Assembly (NCBI RefSeq): GCF_008312935.1
Contig: NZ_VSZO01000002.1
Location: 186,001 to 250,000, forward strand
Origin: Roseiconus lacunae
GTDB taxonomy: Bacteria; Planctomycetota; Planctomycetia; Pirellulales; Pirellulaceae
Length of the DNA: 64,000 nt
Direction: 5' to 3'
Part shown: positions 34,388 through 43,584 of the stretch, piece after piece
How positions within the stretch are numbered: position 1 is the first letter of the stretch
Layout of the letters: every line of letters begins with the position of its first letter
The notes under the pieces: generated by a model
Told to the model about the DNA's origin: nothing
The model's database searches: none
The model's input: the letters and a program-made list of their open reading frames with translations, nothing else
Position numbers and translations under genes: made by a program

Positions 34388-34410
34388 AAGATGCATGAAT
34401 CCTACATCTT
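34388..34410. promoter_or_regulatory. NsrR-like 23-bp palindromic operator
   Basis: Half-sites AAGATGCAT (34388-34396) and CTACATCTT (34402-34410) are inverted, with matching AAGATG at the outer ends of a 23-base site. This is the length and half-site sequence (AAGATG-C/T-A-T) known for NsrR operators of E. coli and relatives. It lies between the leftward heme protein gene (58 bases from its start) and the rightward nitronate monooxygenase-like gene. The NsrR-like regulator is encoded 1.2 kb away. Confidence 0.7.
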
Positions 34411-34669
34411 TATAGATCTGCTATACGGCGACGTCAATGTCGGCGCGCCGCTGGGCGTCTCACACTCCAAACATCCAGAGTTTGGATTCTAAATCGTCAA
34501 TCGTGATCATCTGGCGATGAAATTCAAACGCGAATTGGGTGATAAAAAAATCATCACTGTGCCAAGTCACATCGTACAAGACCGTCGCTGTTCAAGGCTA
34601 CAATCGCGTGTCTCTTCGACTGTGACGACAATCCAAACCGACGTCTCGTTTCAATACGCGTTTAAGAAT

Positions 34670-35701
34670 ATGACCAAGACTGACCCGCTGAAGACCGAAT
34701 TTTGTTCGCTCGTTGGGTGCGACTATCCGATCATTCAAGCGGGAATGGGAGGCGTCGCGCGTTGGGAACTTGCGGCAGCAGTTTCGGCAGCCGGTGCGTT
34801 TGGTTGTCTGGGAATGGTCCGTGAATCAGCAGATCGAATTCGATCTGAAATTAGGGCGGTTCGTCAGCGGACCGACCGCCCCTTCGGCGTCAACTTAATT
34901 CCGGCGGCGACGCCGCCACAACTATTTGCCCAAGAGTTAGCGGCCTGTATTGAGGAGAATGTCGAGCACATCGTTTACTTTTGGGACGTGGTTCCTGCGG
35001 CGATCGACGCGGCTAAACGTGGCGGCTGCAAGGTTCTGTACCAAGTCGGTAGCGTCGAGGATGCGGTCGAAGCGGAGGCCGCGGGCGCAGACGTGATCAT
35101 TGCGCAAGGTGTTGAGGGTGGCGGGCATGTTCACGGCCATGTCACCTCGTTGACGCTGCTTCCGCAAGTCATCAATGCGGTGAAAATCCCCGTGATCGCT
35201 TCGGGAGGATTCGCCGACGGAGCTAGCTTGATCGCAGCGATCGCTTTGGGTTCCGCCGGCGTGCACTGCGGGACTGTCTTTGTTGCCAGCGAGGAATCGT
35301 TTGCCCATCAAATTCACAAGGAACGCATCATCCAAGCTCGCGAAACTGAAACTGTTCACACCGATGCATTCGCAATCAATTGGCCGCCCCAATCTCCTGT
35401 TCGTGTCCTAGCAAACAAGACGACCCAATGTCTGAATGACCGGTTGTGGGGATACTCCGATCAAAGCTTCCCGCATGACGCGATCGCCGAAGAAGAGGGT
35501 CGACCAGTCTATCGCTTCAGCACCGACTCGCCGCTTCGTTCGATGACCGGAGAGCTTGATCAATTAGCTTTGTTCGCCGGCCAAGTGACGGGACAGGTCA
35601 ACGAGATCCGACCGGCTGCAAAGATTGTCGATCAAATGATTCGGCATGCTCGCCAGCGACTGAAACAACTCGGTTTCGACGACGTTTGGCGAGAAGAATA
35701 G
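34670..35701 (+). CDS. nitronate monooxygenase / FabK-like flavoenzyme
   Basis: A 343-residue FMN TIM-barrel enzyme of the NPD/nitronate monooxygenase family. Landmarks are PIIQAGMGGVARWELAAAVSAAGAFGCLG near the N-terminus, FGVNLI, GADVIIAQGVEGGGHVHG with the family's catalytic His region (GGHVHG), and PVIASGGFADG / LGSAGVHCGTVFVAS for phosphate binding of FMN. It could act on nitronates or be an enoyl-ACP reductase II type; motifs do not separate these. I start at 34670 because homology begins there; the frame is open to 34517. It faces the NsrR-like operator, which would suit a role in detoxifying nitro compounds. Confidence 0.85.
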   Translation: MTKTDPLKTEFCSLVGCDYPIIQAGMGGVARWELAAAVSAAGAFGCLGMVRESADRIRSEIRAVRQRTDRPFGVNLIPAATPPQLFAQELAACIEENVEHIVYFWDVVPAAIDAAKRGGCKVLYQVGSVEDAVEAEAAGADVIIAQGVEGGGHVHGHVTSLTLLPQVINAVKIPVIASGGFADGASLIAAIALGSAGVHCGTVFVASEESFAHQIHKERIIQARETETVHTDAFAINWPPQSPVRVLANKTTQCLNDRLWGYSDQSFPHDAIAEEEGRPVYRFSTDSPLRSMTGELDQLALFAGQVTGQVNEIRPAAKIVDQMIRHARQRLKQLGFDDVWREE

Positions 35702-35717
35702 CGTGATACCTTGTCAG

Positions 35718-37784
35718 CTACGGAGTCGTTTCGACGACTGGAATCGCTGACGTGGCTCCGCTACCTCCGGGTGCTGGTTCGGCCGGGGAATCCGCGCCTG
35801 GTGTGCCTGCTTGTACGTCATCACGCAGCAATCGCCCGGCTCTTGACCGTTCATCAATCGGGTTGAAAGTAGATCTGACATTCACCGATCGGTCACGCGG
35901 TGTGTAGCCCGAATCGTACGGCGCAGGGCGGCTGATTCCTGGACGACTTCGAATTCCACTTCGATCAGATGCGGTTGGTATCATCGACGCAGACGCCGAA
36001 GCCCCATACCCGCGATGAGACATCTCGAAGGTTTCAGTGGTGGTTTCATCCGCTGCTGCCAGTTCGACTTTGTACAACGTCAATCTGGTTTGATCGATGA
36101 CTTGGTGCAATTGAAGGACCAGCATACGTCCGGTCAGCGTTTCAAACGAGTGCAGGTCCAAAAACGCTTCGATTGTTGTGAGATGCTGCAATAACCCTTC
36201 GTTTTGCTTTCCAACGTTTTGCTTCAGTTTTTCGACTGATTGATTCGCCTTCGTCTCTGCTGTATTTGCAACGACCAGCGTCGCCTCGGCTTGCCCGACT
36301 GCTGCCTTCAGTTCGATCCGGCGGGCGACCTGAGACTTAGCTTCTGTTTCGAGCCCCTTGATCCTGAGTTCGTTAACACCGATCACGGACGCTTGATCAC
36401 GAAGCTGATTCAAAGCAGCTTCGATCTTATCGCGTAACGTCTTAGCCTGATCAGACTGTGCGTCAAGTTTACGGAGCTCCGCTTGATCGGCACCAATGGT
36501 TTTGGTTAAGCCGTCACTGATCTGATTGGCGACTTCGATGTTTGCGGTTGCCTTCCCGACAAGTTGGTCGGTTTCCTCGATTTCGGCGTCGAGTATCTGA
36601 AGCTCCGCAGTCGCAGATCTAACGATGGCACTCGCGTTTGCCGCAGCTTGCTTTGCCTCCTTCGCTTGGTTTTCGGCTGCTGCTAGCTTTACCGCGGCAG
36701 TCGAACGTTTGGTCTGAAACTCGATAACCGATCGTTGAAGTGCCGACAAGACGGTCGGTTCGGCATACATCTTGATTGATGAAGGCATCAAAGCAATCGC
36801 CCCGGCACCAGCCAAAACGGACTTCGGGTGGGCATCCGAATCGAGGAACAACGTAAGTGCTCGCAACGCGTTGAGTTGAAGATTCCGATTGGAAGACTGC
36901 AGATGAGTCGTGAGTGTTTCGAGGTACTGGTCGCGAAGTGTCCAAAGCACGTTTTCACGATACAGATAACGATTCGTACTATAGCGGGAACCACCATTTT
37001 TAATCGCCAGACGCGTCAATTGCTGGATAGCATCCCCGGCAACCGATGGGTCGGATGCCTGGCAATCGACCACCAGCGATTGGGCGTACTGGCGGATATA
37101 AGCTTGGTCTGCTGCTAACGCGTTAGCAGCCGCAGGGGCATTCGCTGAATCAAATTCGTGACGTTTACTGGCCTTCTTCCAGGCTTTCCCATCGAGCGAA
37201 ACCCAAGTTGATTCGTCAGTTCCAACGGTGACCGCAACCCCCGCGACCCTTAGCTGTAGCAATGCGATAACGCCGTGAGCTTCTTTCACGTCACGACATA
37301 CCACTTCGACAAAGTTGATTCCTTTGACGAACACCTCTTCCGGCGATGTAAGCTTCACGCTATCGACGGTCTTTTCTTCCTGATCGGCGCGGAGTTCCCG
37401 CGCGACGTGCCGAGTACCTTTGGCAGTGTAGTGTCCCAAGCGAACGATTCCATCGATGCCGGCGACGGTCTCGATGATCGCGGCATCGGGAACTGTGTTA
37501 AGACGAAATCGAAATGAAAGATGCAATTTCGGAAGCAACGTTTCCGTATCAGGATAGGTTACCCAATACGCGTCAAAGTTTTCCGAAGGCGAAACGATCT
37601 CAAGCGGTGCTTTACCATCGGTTGGTCCGTCGCTGGCATGGAGCTGCGGTGTTGCACCTTCTAAGGTCGACAAGAATGGCGTCAGATTTGACTGAGCGTC
37701 CGGCTCGGTTGCCGCAGTAACGCCGACCCATTGGAGCGCAAACAACAGACTGGCGGTTTTCAATCGTGTCTTAAAGGCGTTCAT
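35718..37784 (-). CDS. large secreted coiled-coil protein, last gene of protease operon
   Basis: A 688-residue protein of unknown family. A signal peptide (TRLKTASLLFALQWVGVTAAT) ends near residue 26. Residues 60-210 are beta-rich (DAYWVTYPDTETLLPKLHLSFRF and onward). Residues 215-340 are helical with repeat-like features (armadillo-like). Residues about 350-560 are a long, Ala/Lys/Glu-rich coiled coil (KLAAAENQAKEAKQAAANASA and onward). The C-terminal 90 residues are Arg/Ser/Pro/Gly-rich and likely disordered. It begins nine bases after the preceding lipoprotein gene, so they are co-transcribed. It is presumably a structural envelope protein, but no homologue was recognised. Confidence 0.75.
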   Translation of the reverse strand: MNAFKTRLKTASLLFALQWVGVTAATEPDAQSNLTPFLSTLEGATPQLHASDGPTDGKAPLEIVSPSENFDAYWVTYPDTETLLPKLHLSFRFRLNTVPDAAIIETVAGIDGIVRLGHYTAKGTRHVARELRADQEEKTVDSVKLTSPEEVFVKGINFVEVVCRDVKEAHGVIALLQLRVAGVAVTVGTDESTWVSLDGKAWKKASKRHEFDSANAPAAANALAADQAYIRQYAQSLVVDCQASDPSVAGDAIQQLTRLAIKNGGSRYSTNRYLYRENVLWTLRDQYLETLTTHLQSSNRNLQLNALRALTLFLDSDAHPKSVLAGAGAIALMPSSIKMYAEPTVLSALQRSVIEFQTKRSTAAVKLAAAENQAKEAKQAAANASAIVRSATAELQILDAEIEETDQLVGKATANIEVANQISDGLTKTIGADQAELRKLDAQSDQAKTLRDKIEAALNQLRDQASVIGVNELRIKGLETEAKSQVARRIELKAAVGQAEATLVVANTAETKANQSVEKLKQNVGKQNEGLLQHLTTIEAFLDLHSFETLTGRMLVLQLHQVIDQTRLTLYKVELAAADETTTETFEMSHRGYGASASASMIPTASDRSGIRSRPGISRPAPYDSGYTPRDRSVNVRSTFNPIDERSRAGRLLRDDVQAGTPGADSPAEPAPGGSGATSAIPVVETTP

Positions 37785-37793
37785 CGGATGGCT

Positions 37794-39290
37794 CTATCGA
37801 AAAAGGTTTTTGACTGACTGGGCTACGCCGGACTGAGTTATCGGTCGGGTGTAGTAATCGAAGTTCGCACGAGCTTTGGCTATGACGGGATTTTGTTGAA
37901 GCTGCCGACCGGTTTCCGAACGGCATTGCGATTCGGCACGTAAGTTTTCTAAGCGTTGACGGATGGGATCGAGAGCTCGCGCGACCACGATGGGCGTTTT
38001 CGCGGTGCTGGTAAACATCATCACATCGCCCGGACGCAGCGTACCGAGCGCATCCATCGCAACATCATCAGTTGGGACAGCCGAAACCATCGGCAGGTAG
38101 TAGTTTTCCGCCGCAAGGCTTGACGATCGTGAACGACGAAGCACACAAACTTCGTCCAGTAAGATGGCCCGGTTTTGTCGCTCTAGTTCGTCTTGCCGTC
38201 GATAAAGCGCGTCTCTGACATACGGCTGAGTTGTCGGGTCGATCGCGTTGTAGGAATCGGCAATCCCAATCGCCGGGATTGGCTGTGGATAGGCAAAAAC
38301 AGTCCGATCAACGATCGATGTCTCCTCCATCGTCACGGCAAACACGAGGTCACCGTGTTTTGTTTGTAAGTCTCCGATGGACGTTCGCATCACCAATGCG
38401 GGATGAAAATACTCGGTAGCTTCAGATCGATCAGCCGGCCGGATCCCAATCAACAGCGGAGCCGGGGTCGGAGGGGCAATGACGACGTTGACTGTCGGCG
38501 AGATCACTGCGGCCGCGCTAGTATTCACCTCACTGATCACTTGAGTTTCCAAGTCGGCGATAACGGCCAAGGCTCGGTCGGCGAACACAGGTTCGACGCT
38601 TCGATAGGCACTGAACCAGCGTCGCATCGCGTCGATTAAGACCAACACGTCATCAGACATCGAATCGATCGTTTTCGGATCCAACCGGGTTTGCCTACCA
38701 TTGTAGGTGGTCACCGAATCGATCGAGTTCAGTGCCGATTGTAAGTAGCCGATCAAGCCTTCACCCCGTGGCGGCACATAGGGTGAAAAATTTGGATCCC
38801 CTTCGAATAGGTTAGAGATCGAATCGGTTTCCAAGAAGATTTTTTGCAGAGGATCGAGATTGACGCTCGCATTGCGTGGCGGGGTTTGATTCTTCGACGC
38901 CGTTCGCTTTATCCCTGGCGGCTCTAGCGTCGTCACCTGTGGGCTTCGCTGATGCGATTGCTGCACCAGTCCGCCAGAACGCAAAATCGCTTGACGAAGC
39001 GACAATGACTCACCATCGCAAAGCTCGAAGCGTGTAGGGTTTCGAATCGCACCACCGGTCTGAACGATAGCGATGTTCGTAGACGTATCGCAACCGGTTT
39101 GACAACTTGCACGTGTTTGAATGTGGTTCGCTACCGAATTCGGTTCGCCGCGCGTGACATGACAGTTTCTTTCGAAATGAAGACGCTGTGAGATCGCCGT
39201 GCAATGGGAGATCGCCGTGCAACCACTTAAAGTCACCAGCAACATGCCTAGGCACGGGATCACAAGTGTCGAATTTGCGTATTGAATCAT
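37794..39290 (-). CDS. lipoprotein of unknown function in protease operon
   Basis: A 498-residue lipoprotein. The start at 39290 (MIQYANSTLVIPCLGMLLVTLSGC) is supported by GAGG nine bases upstream and yields a lipobox LSGC with acylated Cys at 24. The N-terminal third is Cys- and Thr-rich with six further Cys between residues 30 and 90. The segment DGESLSLRQAILRSGGLVQQS resembles SLBB-type beta-grasp sequences used in polysaccharide export, but the match is short. The C-terminal half includes a repeat of that idea (ALGTLRPGDVMMFTST). It lies between the GDSG protease gene (52 bases upstream) and the coiled-coil gene (9 bases downstream). Confidence 0.75.
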   Translation of the reverse strand: MIQYANSTLVIPCLGMLLVTLSGCTAISHCTAISQRLHFERNCHVTRGEPNSVANHIQTRASCQTGCDTSTNIAIVQTGGAIRNPTRFELCDGESLSLRQAILRSGGLVQQSHQRSPQVTTLEPPGIKRTASKNQTPPRNASVNLDPLQKIFLETDSISNLFEGDPNFSPYVPPRGEGLIGYLQSALNSIDSVTTYNGRQTRLDPKTIDSMSDDVLVLIDAMRRWFSAYRSVEPVFADRALAVIADLETQVISEVNTSAAAVISPTVNVVIAPPTPAPLLIGIRPADRSEATEYFHPALVMRTSIGDLQTKHGDLVFAVTMEETSIVDRTVFAYPQPIPAIGIADSYNAIDPTTQPYVRDALYRRQDELERQNRAILLDEVCVLRRSRSSSLAAENYYLPMVSAVPTDDVAMDALGTLRPGDVMMFTSTAKTPIVVARALDPIRQRLENLRAESQCRSETGRQLQQNPVIAKARANFDYYTRPITQSGVAQSVKNLFR

Positions 39291-39342
39291 CGGATCCATC
39301 CTCGATAGTGATGGCGACTTCCTTGTCACCTTTTGGTTTGTC

Positions 39343-40437
39343 TCAGCGAAGTCGGAATGGCATCACGGCCATCAAATTTGTCATGCGTGTGACGACGACC
39401 CGATCGACGACGCTGTCATCATTGTCATCCAATACCGCACGGACCATTCCTAAGACTCGACCGTTGGCGGTGCAGACGATCGATCCACTATCGCCCCCTT
39501 TGGCAAAGCTTTTCCGAGCGTTATGTCGTCGATTTTGATCTCTTTCTGAGCGAACGATGAAGTGATCGGTCGCGTTTAACCCGGTCCCTTGGATTGGAAT
39601 CGGCATCGGATGAACCGAATCGATAAATCCCCAAGTCGCGTCGGTCGTCGCACCGATCTTATAAACCGCCAGATCGAGATCGTTTTGCTCGACTTCGCTG
39701 ACTCGGTTTGGTGGATCAACATCGGACGGCAAGTACTGTCGAAACGGTCCAAGATCACTCTCGGTCACCGAGACGTGTGGCGCAAGAATGGCGGCGTCCA
39801 GAAAGTCATTGAACTGAAAGAAACGTGGACTTTCGGTTGTCGCTCTTGCAACCACGTCGCCCTGAATATCCGAGACGTCGTAGTTTTTGTCCGGCGGGTT
39901 TTGTGTGTCGGTCACCACGTGGGCACACGTCAAAAAGTACCCGCTTCCGAATGCGTCGCCATCGACTCCCATTCCCAACGTTCCGAACTTGGACGCCGGG
40001 GTTCCGTCAGACCTGATCTTCGCCCCCGCATCAGTTGTTCCGGCGGGAACGAAGTTGGAAACGATCACATCGGTCGGCAACGTCCCATCCAAAAACGTTT
40101 TGGGCAAACAGTCGCTTGAAGTGGCATCACACTTCCCATCCACATGAAGACGCAGCGCGATGTAGTCCGTTCTAGAGTTGCCGGTAAACTTGTAACCGAC
40201 GTCAGCGAACTGAAATCCAGGCTGCTTCTTCAGTGTTTCGATCTCCTGGGCGATCACCATTCGTGCTTTCGCGCACGCGACATCCCGCGAGACCGGAAGG
40301 AGCCGGACTTTGGCGGACGCGAGTTCATCGGGAAACGATTTGAACTGCTCCGCCTTGACGGTCTTCTTTTTCGATGATCGCCGCGAGTTCGAACGTCGAG
40401 CCGAGGTATTCGATCGGGACGCTTTCTTTTTCGCCAT
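39343..40437 (-). CDS. trypsin-like serine protease domain protein
   Basis: A 364-residue protein with a recognisable chymotrypsin-fold triad: H173 (FLTCAHVVTD), D214 (DFLDAAILA) and S317 (AKGGDSGSIVC). The first 30 residues are extremely Lys/Arg/Ser-rich (AKKKASRSNTSARRSN) and there is no evident signal peptide, so export is unclear even though both neighbours are lipoproteins. Residues 30-150 precede the protease and are unlike HtrA; no PDZ domain is present. An AAGG 7 bases upstream supports the ATG at 40437. It may be a processing protease for the co-encoded envelope proteins. Confidence 0.82.
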   Translation of the reverse strand: MAKKKASRSNTSARRSNSRRSSKKKTVKAEQFKSFPDELASAKVRLLPVSRDVACAKARMVIAQEIETLKKQPGFQFADVGYKFTGNSRTDYIALRLHVDGKCDATSSDCLPKTFLDGTLPTDVIVSNFVPAGTTDAGAKIRSDGTPASKFGTLGMGVDGDAFGSGYFLTCAHVVTDTQNPPDKNYDVSDIQGDVVARATTESPRFFQFNDFLDAAILAPHVSVTESDLGPFRQYLPSDVDPPNRVSEVEQNDLDLAVYKIGATTDATWGFIDSVHPMPIPIQGTGLNATDHFIVRSERDQNRRHNARKSFAKGGDSGSIVCTANGRVLGMVRAVLDDNDDSVVDRVVVTRMTNLMAVMPFRLR

Positions 40438-40520
40438 CTGTTTGCCTTTAGGTTGTCATCGCTTGCCCCCCAGGGAGGCTAGCTTGCCAACAACGTCGCT
40501 CAAGCAAAAACCCTCAAAAA

Positions 40521-41237
40521 CTACTGTGGGGATTCGGCTTCAAGCATCGCATCGGTGAACGCTTGAGCGCCGACATCCGTGCCCGGTATGACCGTGAACT
40601 CTTCGTGACAGGGCGCCGAGTCGTTGCAATGCGGGCCGCGGCAATTGAGATAGCGATCGACGAATCCGGCGACGTTGGTTTCAAAGTTGGGGTCATCGAT
40701 CTCAAAGACCCCCGCCGCCAAAACGCTTTTGACTTCTTTCAATCCCGATTCGGCATCTTCCCCTTCAACTTGCACGGCTGTTGTTGGAGTAAACAACGCG
40801 GGAATTTGCGCGACCAAGTTGGCGATCTCTTCCAAGGTTTCGTCGGTGATATCCTGCTGAACCTTTTGGATGTACTGGTCGTCGGTGTAATCGACATCCA
40901 GATTGAACGCCCCGGCGGCGGGGCGGATGAAATCGGTGGTAAAAATCTTATCGGTGTAAAGGGTTTCCGACCCGAAGTCATAGACCGGTGGCAGTTCAAC
41001 CTTCTGCCAACGTTTAATCGTTCCGACGGAGACTTGCTCCAGGTAGTGTGTCTGATAGACGTAGACCCGAAGGTGAGTCGGGACACGTAGCGTGATCGGT
41101 GTTCCGTGAAGATGGCCGATCTTATTCCAGCCGGTGTTGCACTCATTGCGAGCCAGCATCGTCGATCGACTCGATGAACATCCTCCGGCAACCATCGTCG
41201 CCAATGCGAGCGCACCGGTACACAGTTCTCGTCTCAT
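40521..41237 (-). CDS. lipoprotein of unknown function, first gene of protease operon
   Basis: A 238-residue lipoprotein with signal RRELCTGALALATMVAGGC and acylated Cys at residue 20. The body has LRVPTHLRVYVYQTHYLEQ and IYDFG-like strands, then helical segments (TDETLEEIANLVAQIPALF). The end is Cys-rich (NCRGPHCNDSAPCHEEF, four Cys), which might form disulfides in the periplasm. No family was recognised. It lies 83 bases upstream of the protease gene and is probably the first gene of a four-gene operon running leftwards to 35718. Confidence 0.75.
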   Translation of the reverse strand: MRRELCTGALALATMVAGGCSSSRSTMLARNECNTGWNKIGHLHGTPITLRVPTHLRVYVYQTHYLEQVSVGTIKRWQKVELPPVYDFGSETLYTDKIFTTDFIRPAAGAFNLDVDYTDDQYIQKVQQDITDETLEEIANLVAQIPALFTPTTAVQVEGEDAESGLKEVKSVLAAGVFEIDDPNFETNVAGFVDRYLNCRGPHCNDSAPCHEEFTVIPGTDVGAQAFTDAMLEAESPQ

Positions 41238-41523
41238 TGGGTCATCCTTGCGTCATGAGAGATAGCCTTCGTCCGCCGCAGAGGCATCCTGCCAGGGCGA
41301 CGATCTTGTTATGACCCAAGATCGGAATGTCGGTCTTTACTCACTACAGAGAAACGATGACCTGGCGGCCAAACCACCTGATTGGTGCACCAGAAAACAC
41401 CCACGCTAACTTTGCCGATCATCGCGATTATTTCGCCAGCACATGATCGACTGACGCGCAGACCTTCTGGGGCAACGCGATGAGCCGTTTTCTTGAGAGC
41501 CGGCGGAGACCTACGGGCGGAGT

Positions 41524-43584
41524 TTAAGGCTGCCCCGGCGCTTTCTTTGCCTCAATCTGGCGAGCACTGTCGTCGATCGAATCGAACTGAAGCTGTGGGA
41601 ATGCCTTTTCCAGTTCCGTCAGCGGTCGATCATAGTTCGTAACTCGGATAATTAAACGCCCACCGGTTTGTGACATCGAGAGCGGATATTTCCTAATCCA
41701 GTCGGGCAATGACCTGAGCATTTCTGGTCCGCCTAGACCTTCCGCATCGCCGACCGTAATGGTCACATCATTTGGGCCCGGCGGCGGTGGCGCGGGGCGA
41801 TCGCTCCTTCGAGCATCCGGCCCAAAACGGTTGCCCTGGATGCCAGCGGGACCAGCATTTGATGCACCTCGGCCGGACGGTCCAAAACGTGGGCCACCGA
41901 ATCGGCCCGTCGGTCCCATCGACCTGGGTCCTCGTCCTAGGCCGCCAAAGCCTGGCCGGGTTGAGGGACTTGAATCATCGTTGGCGACCGACGCGGGACC
42001 AGGATCGTTTTCGGCCGCTCGTCGCTCAGCTTCTTTCTTGCGTCGCTCTTCGTCGGCCAAACGTTTCTTTTCCGCTTCAGCGATCCGTCGTTGCTCGGCT
42101 TCTTTTCGTTCACGTTCGGCTTTTTGTTCTGCGGCTAATCGCTTGGCTTCTTCCTCTGCAGCCGACGCGGTCGCGATTTCGAAACGTTCGTACGATGTTT
42201 TTTCGTCAGTCACCAGACGTGACCCTGCCGGTGTAAACATCAAATCTTCGATGTCTTCGTCGAGTTGTCTGGCGCTCTTGACCAGAAAAATAAGTTCTTC
42301 ATTCTCGATCGCTTCATGGTCTTTCAGCCAACGACCGACCGTCTGTAAGGCCAGCATTGAAGCATTTTCTTGTCGGGTGTAAGCGGTGCCCCGAGGTACC
42401 GAAACAAACAGCTTGTTTTTCTTGTTCGGATCGATCAGTTCACGAGCCCGGGCGGCAAAATCGTCGAGAAGTGTGTGGATCTGATCAATGCTTGACCGCG
42501 AAGGTTCGTCGCGATCGATCCCGGCCAAGTGACGCGCGAAATCACGCTTGAATTGACCATTCAAACGGATGATCGCAAGCAATCGCCGATCGTCGTCGGT
42601 CCAATCTAACTGTTCGTGTTGGAAGGTTCGCGGATCTGGCAACTCGATTGAACTGTGTTCGGCGATTGTACGAATTCCAATCTGAGCCATTGTCAATGTC
42701 GCAATCGCACGAGTCACACGTAAGCTAGGGTCCGCGGTTAAGTTCGCGTGCCAAAACGATGATCGCTGGTCGGCTTCGCCGTCTTTTGTATCACCGCCGG
42801 GGCGTTTGTTTCGATCCTGCTCATCGTGGACCCGAAAGGAAGCCTCGTCGACTTCTTTTGACTCCGGAGACAATCGGCAAGCACGAACCATGAGTGCTTC
42901 GAACTGATCGGTGAATGCTAATAGCTTTTCTGCCGACGCTTCGCTCTGGTCGCCTTCGGGGAACTGCCGCCCAATCGCTTCCGCTTCCGCGGCAATCGCT
43001 TCCATGTCTGCGATAACCTTATCGGACGAGTCAAACGACGACTGAATACTTGAAACGATGGTCGACGGGCTCAGACTGGAAAAATCAGTGAGAAAAAATG
43101 CCGCGGCGGTGAGAACGACGAGCAACAGTGCCCCCCCGCCAAGGGCGATAGACTTCAGCAATCGACCTTGAGCCCGTTTTTGTCCTGCTGTCCTTTTACG
43201 CCCGGTCGCTTGCCCGGCCTGTAAGTAGGCAGGCCGAAGCGGTGTGGCTTGGCTGCCCGCAGGACCGCCAGAGACACTGGTCCCCGAAATTGCGCCGAAA
43301 GGGTCGCTCCCAAAGGGATCGTGTTGCAACGATTGCGATGGTTGACTTTGCCGCGTCGCCTGGCCTCCACCGAGGCTCTCAGCGGGATTGGTGGCTGGGC
43401 GGCGAGGCGTCTGCTGACTGGGAGGCGGATGACTTGGTTTTGATTGAGGGTTCGCGGTAGCGGGCACCGTCAACTGGAACGACTTGCCACAACTTGGACA
43501 AGACGTTTTGACCTTTCCGGCTCCCTGCACATTCAGCCGCATCGTTTTCTTGCAGGCCGGGCACTGACACTGAAATTGAGGCAT
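41524..43584 (-). CDS. zinc-ribbon membrane protein with coiled coil
   Basis: A 686-residue protein. The N-terminus (MPQFQCQCPACKKTMRLNV, then TSCPSCGKSF) is a zinc ribbon with CxxC pairs. A Pro/Gln/Ser-rich linker leads to a single transmembrane helix near residues 148-170 (IALGGGALLLVVLTAAAFFL). The large C-terminal part has a helical domain and then a charged coiled coil (EEEAKRLAAEQKAERERKEAEQRR and onward), a Gly/Arg/Pro-rich linker and a small folded end (DVTITVGDAEGLGG to EKAFPQLQFDS). The cytoplasmic zinc ribbon with extracytoplasmic rest is a common planctomycete design. I start at 43584, where the zinc ribbon begins; upstream frame to 43710 is non-conserved in appearance. Function unknown. 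Confidence 0.8.
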   Translation of the reverse strand: MPQFQCQCPACKKTMRLNVQGAGKVKTSCPSCGKSFQLTVPATANPQSKPSHPPPSQQTPRRPATNPAESLGGGQATRQSQPSQSLQHDPFGSDPFGAISGTSVSGGPAGSQATPLRPAYLQAGQATGRKRTAGQKRAQGRLLKSIALGGGALLLVVLTAAAFFLTDFSSLSPSTIVSSIQSSFDSSDKVIADMEAIAAEAEAIGRQFPEGDQSEASAEKLLAFTDQFEALMVRACRLSPESKEVDEASFRVHDEQDRNKRPGGDTKDGEADQRSSFWHANLTADPSLRVTRAIATLTMAQIGIRTIAEHSSIELPDPRTFQHEQLDWTDDDRRLLAIIRLNGQFKRDFARHLAGIDRDEPSRSSIDQIHTLLDDFAARARELIDPNKKNKLFVSVPRGTAYTRQENASMLALQTVGRWLKDHEAIENEELIFLVKSARQLDEDIEDLMFTPAGSRLVTDEKTSYERFEIATASAAEEEAKRLAAEQKAERERKEAEQRRIAEAEKKRLADEERRKKEAERRAAENDPGPASVANDDSSPSTRPGFGGLGRGPRSMGPTGRFGGPRFGPSGRGASNAGPAGIQGNRFGPDARRSDRPAPPPPGPNDVTITVGDAEGLGGPEMLRSLPDWIRKYPLSMSQTGGRLIIRVTNYDRPLTELEKAFPQLQFDSIDDSARQIEAKKAPGQP

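Noticed and set aside
41759-42382. A 207-codon rightward frame antisense to the zinc-ribbon protein gene
   Set aside because: Low-complexity Pro/Arg/Ser/Ala product lying opposite a clearly real coding region.
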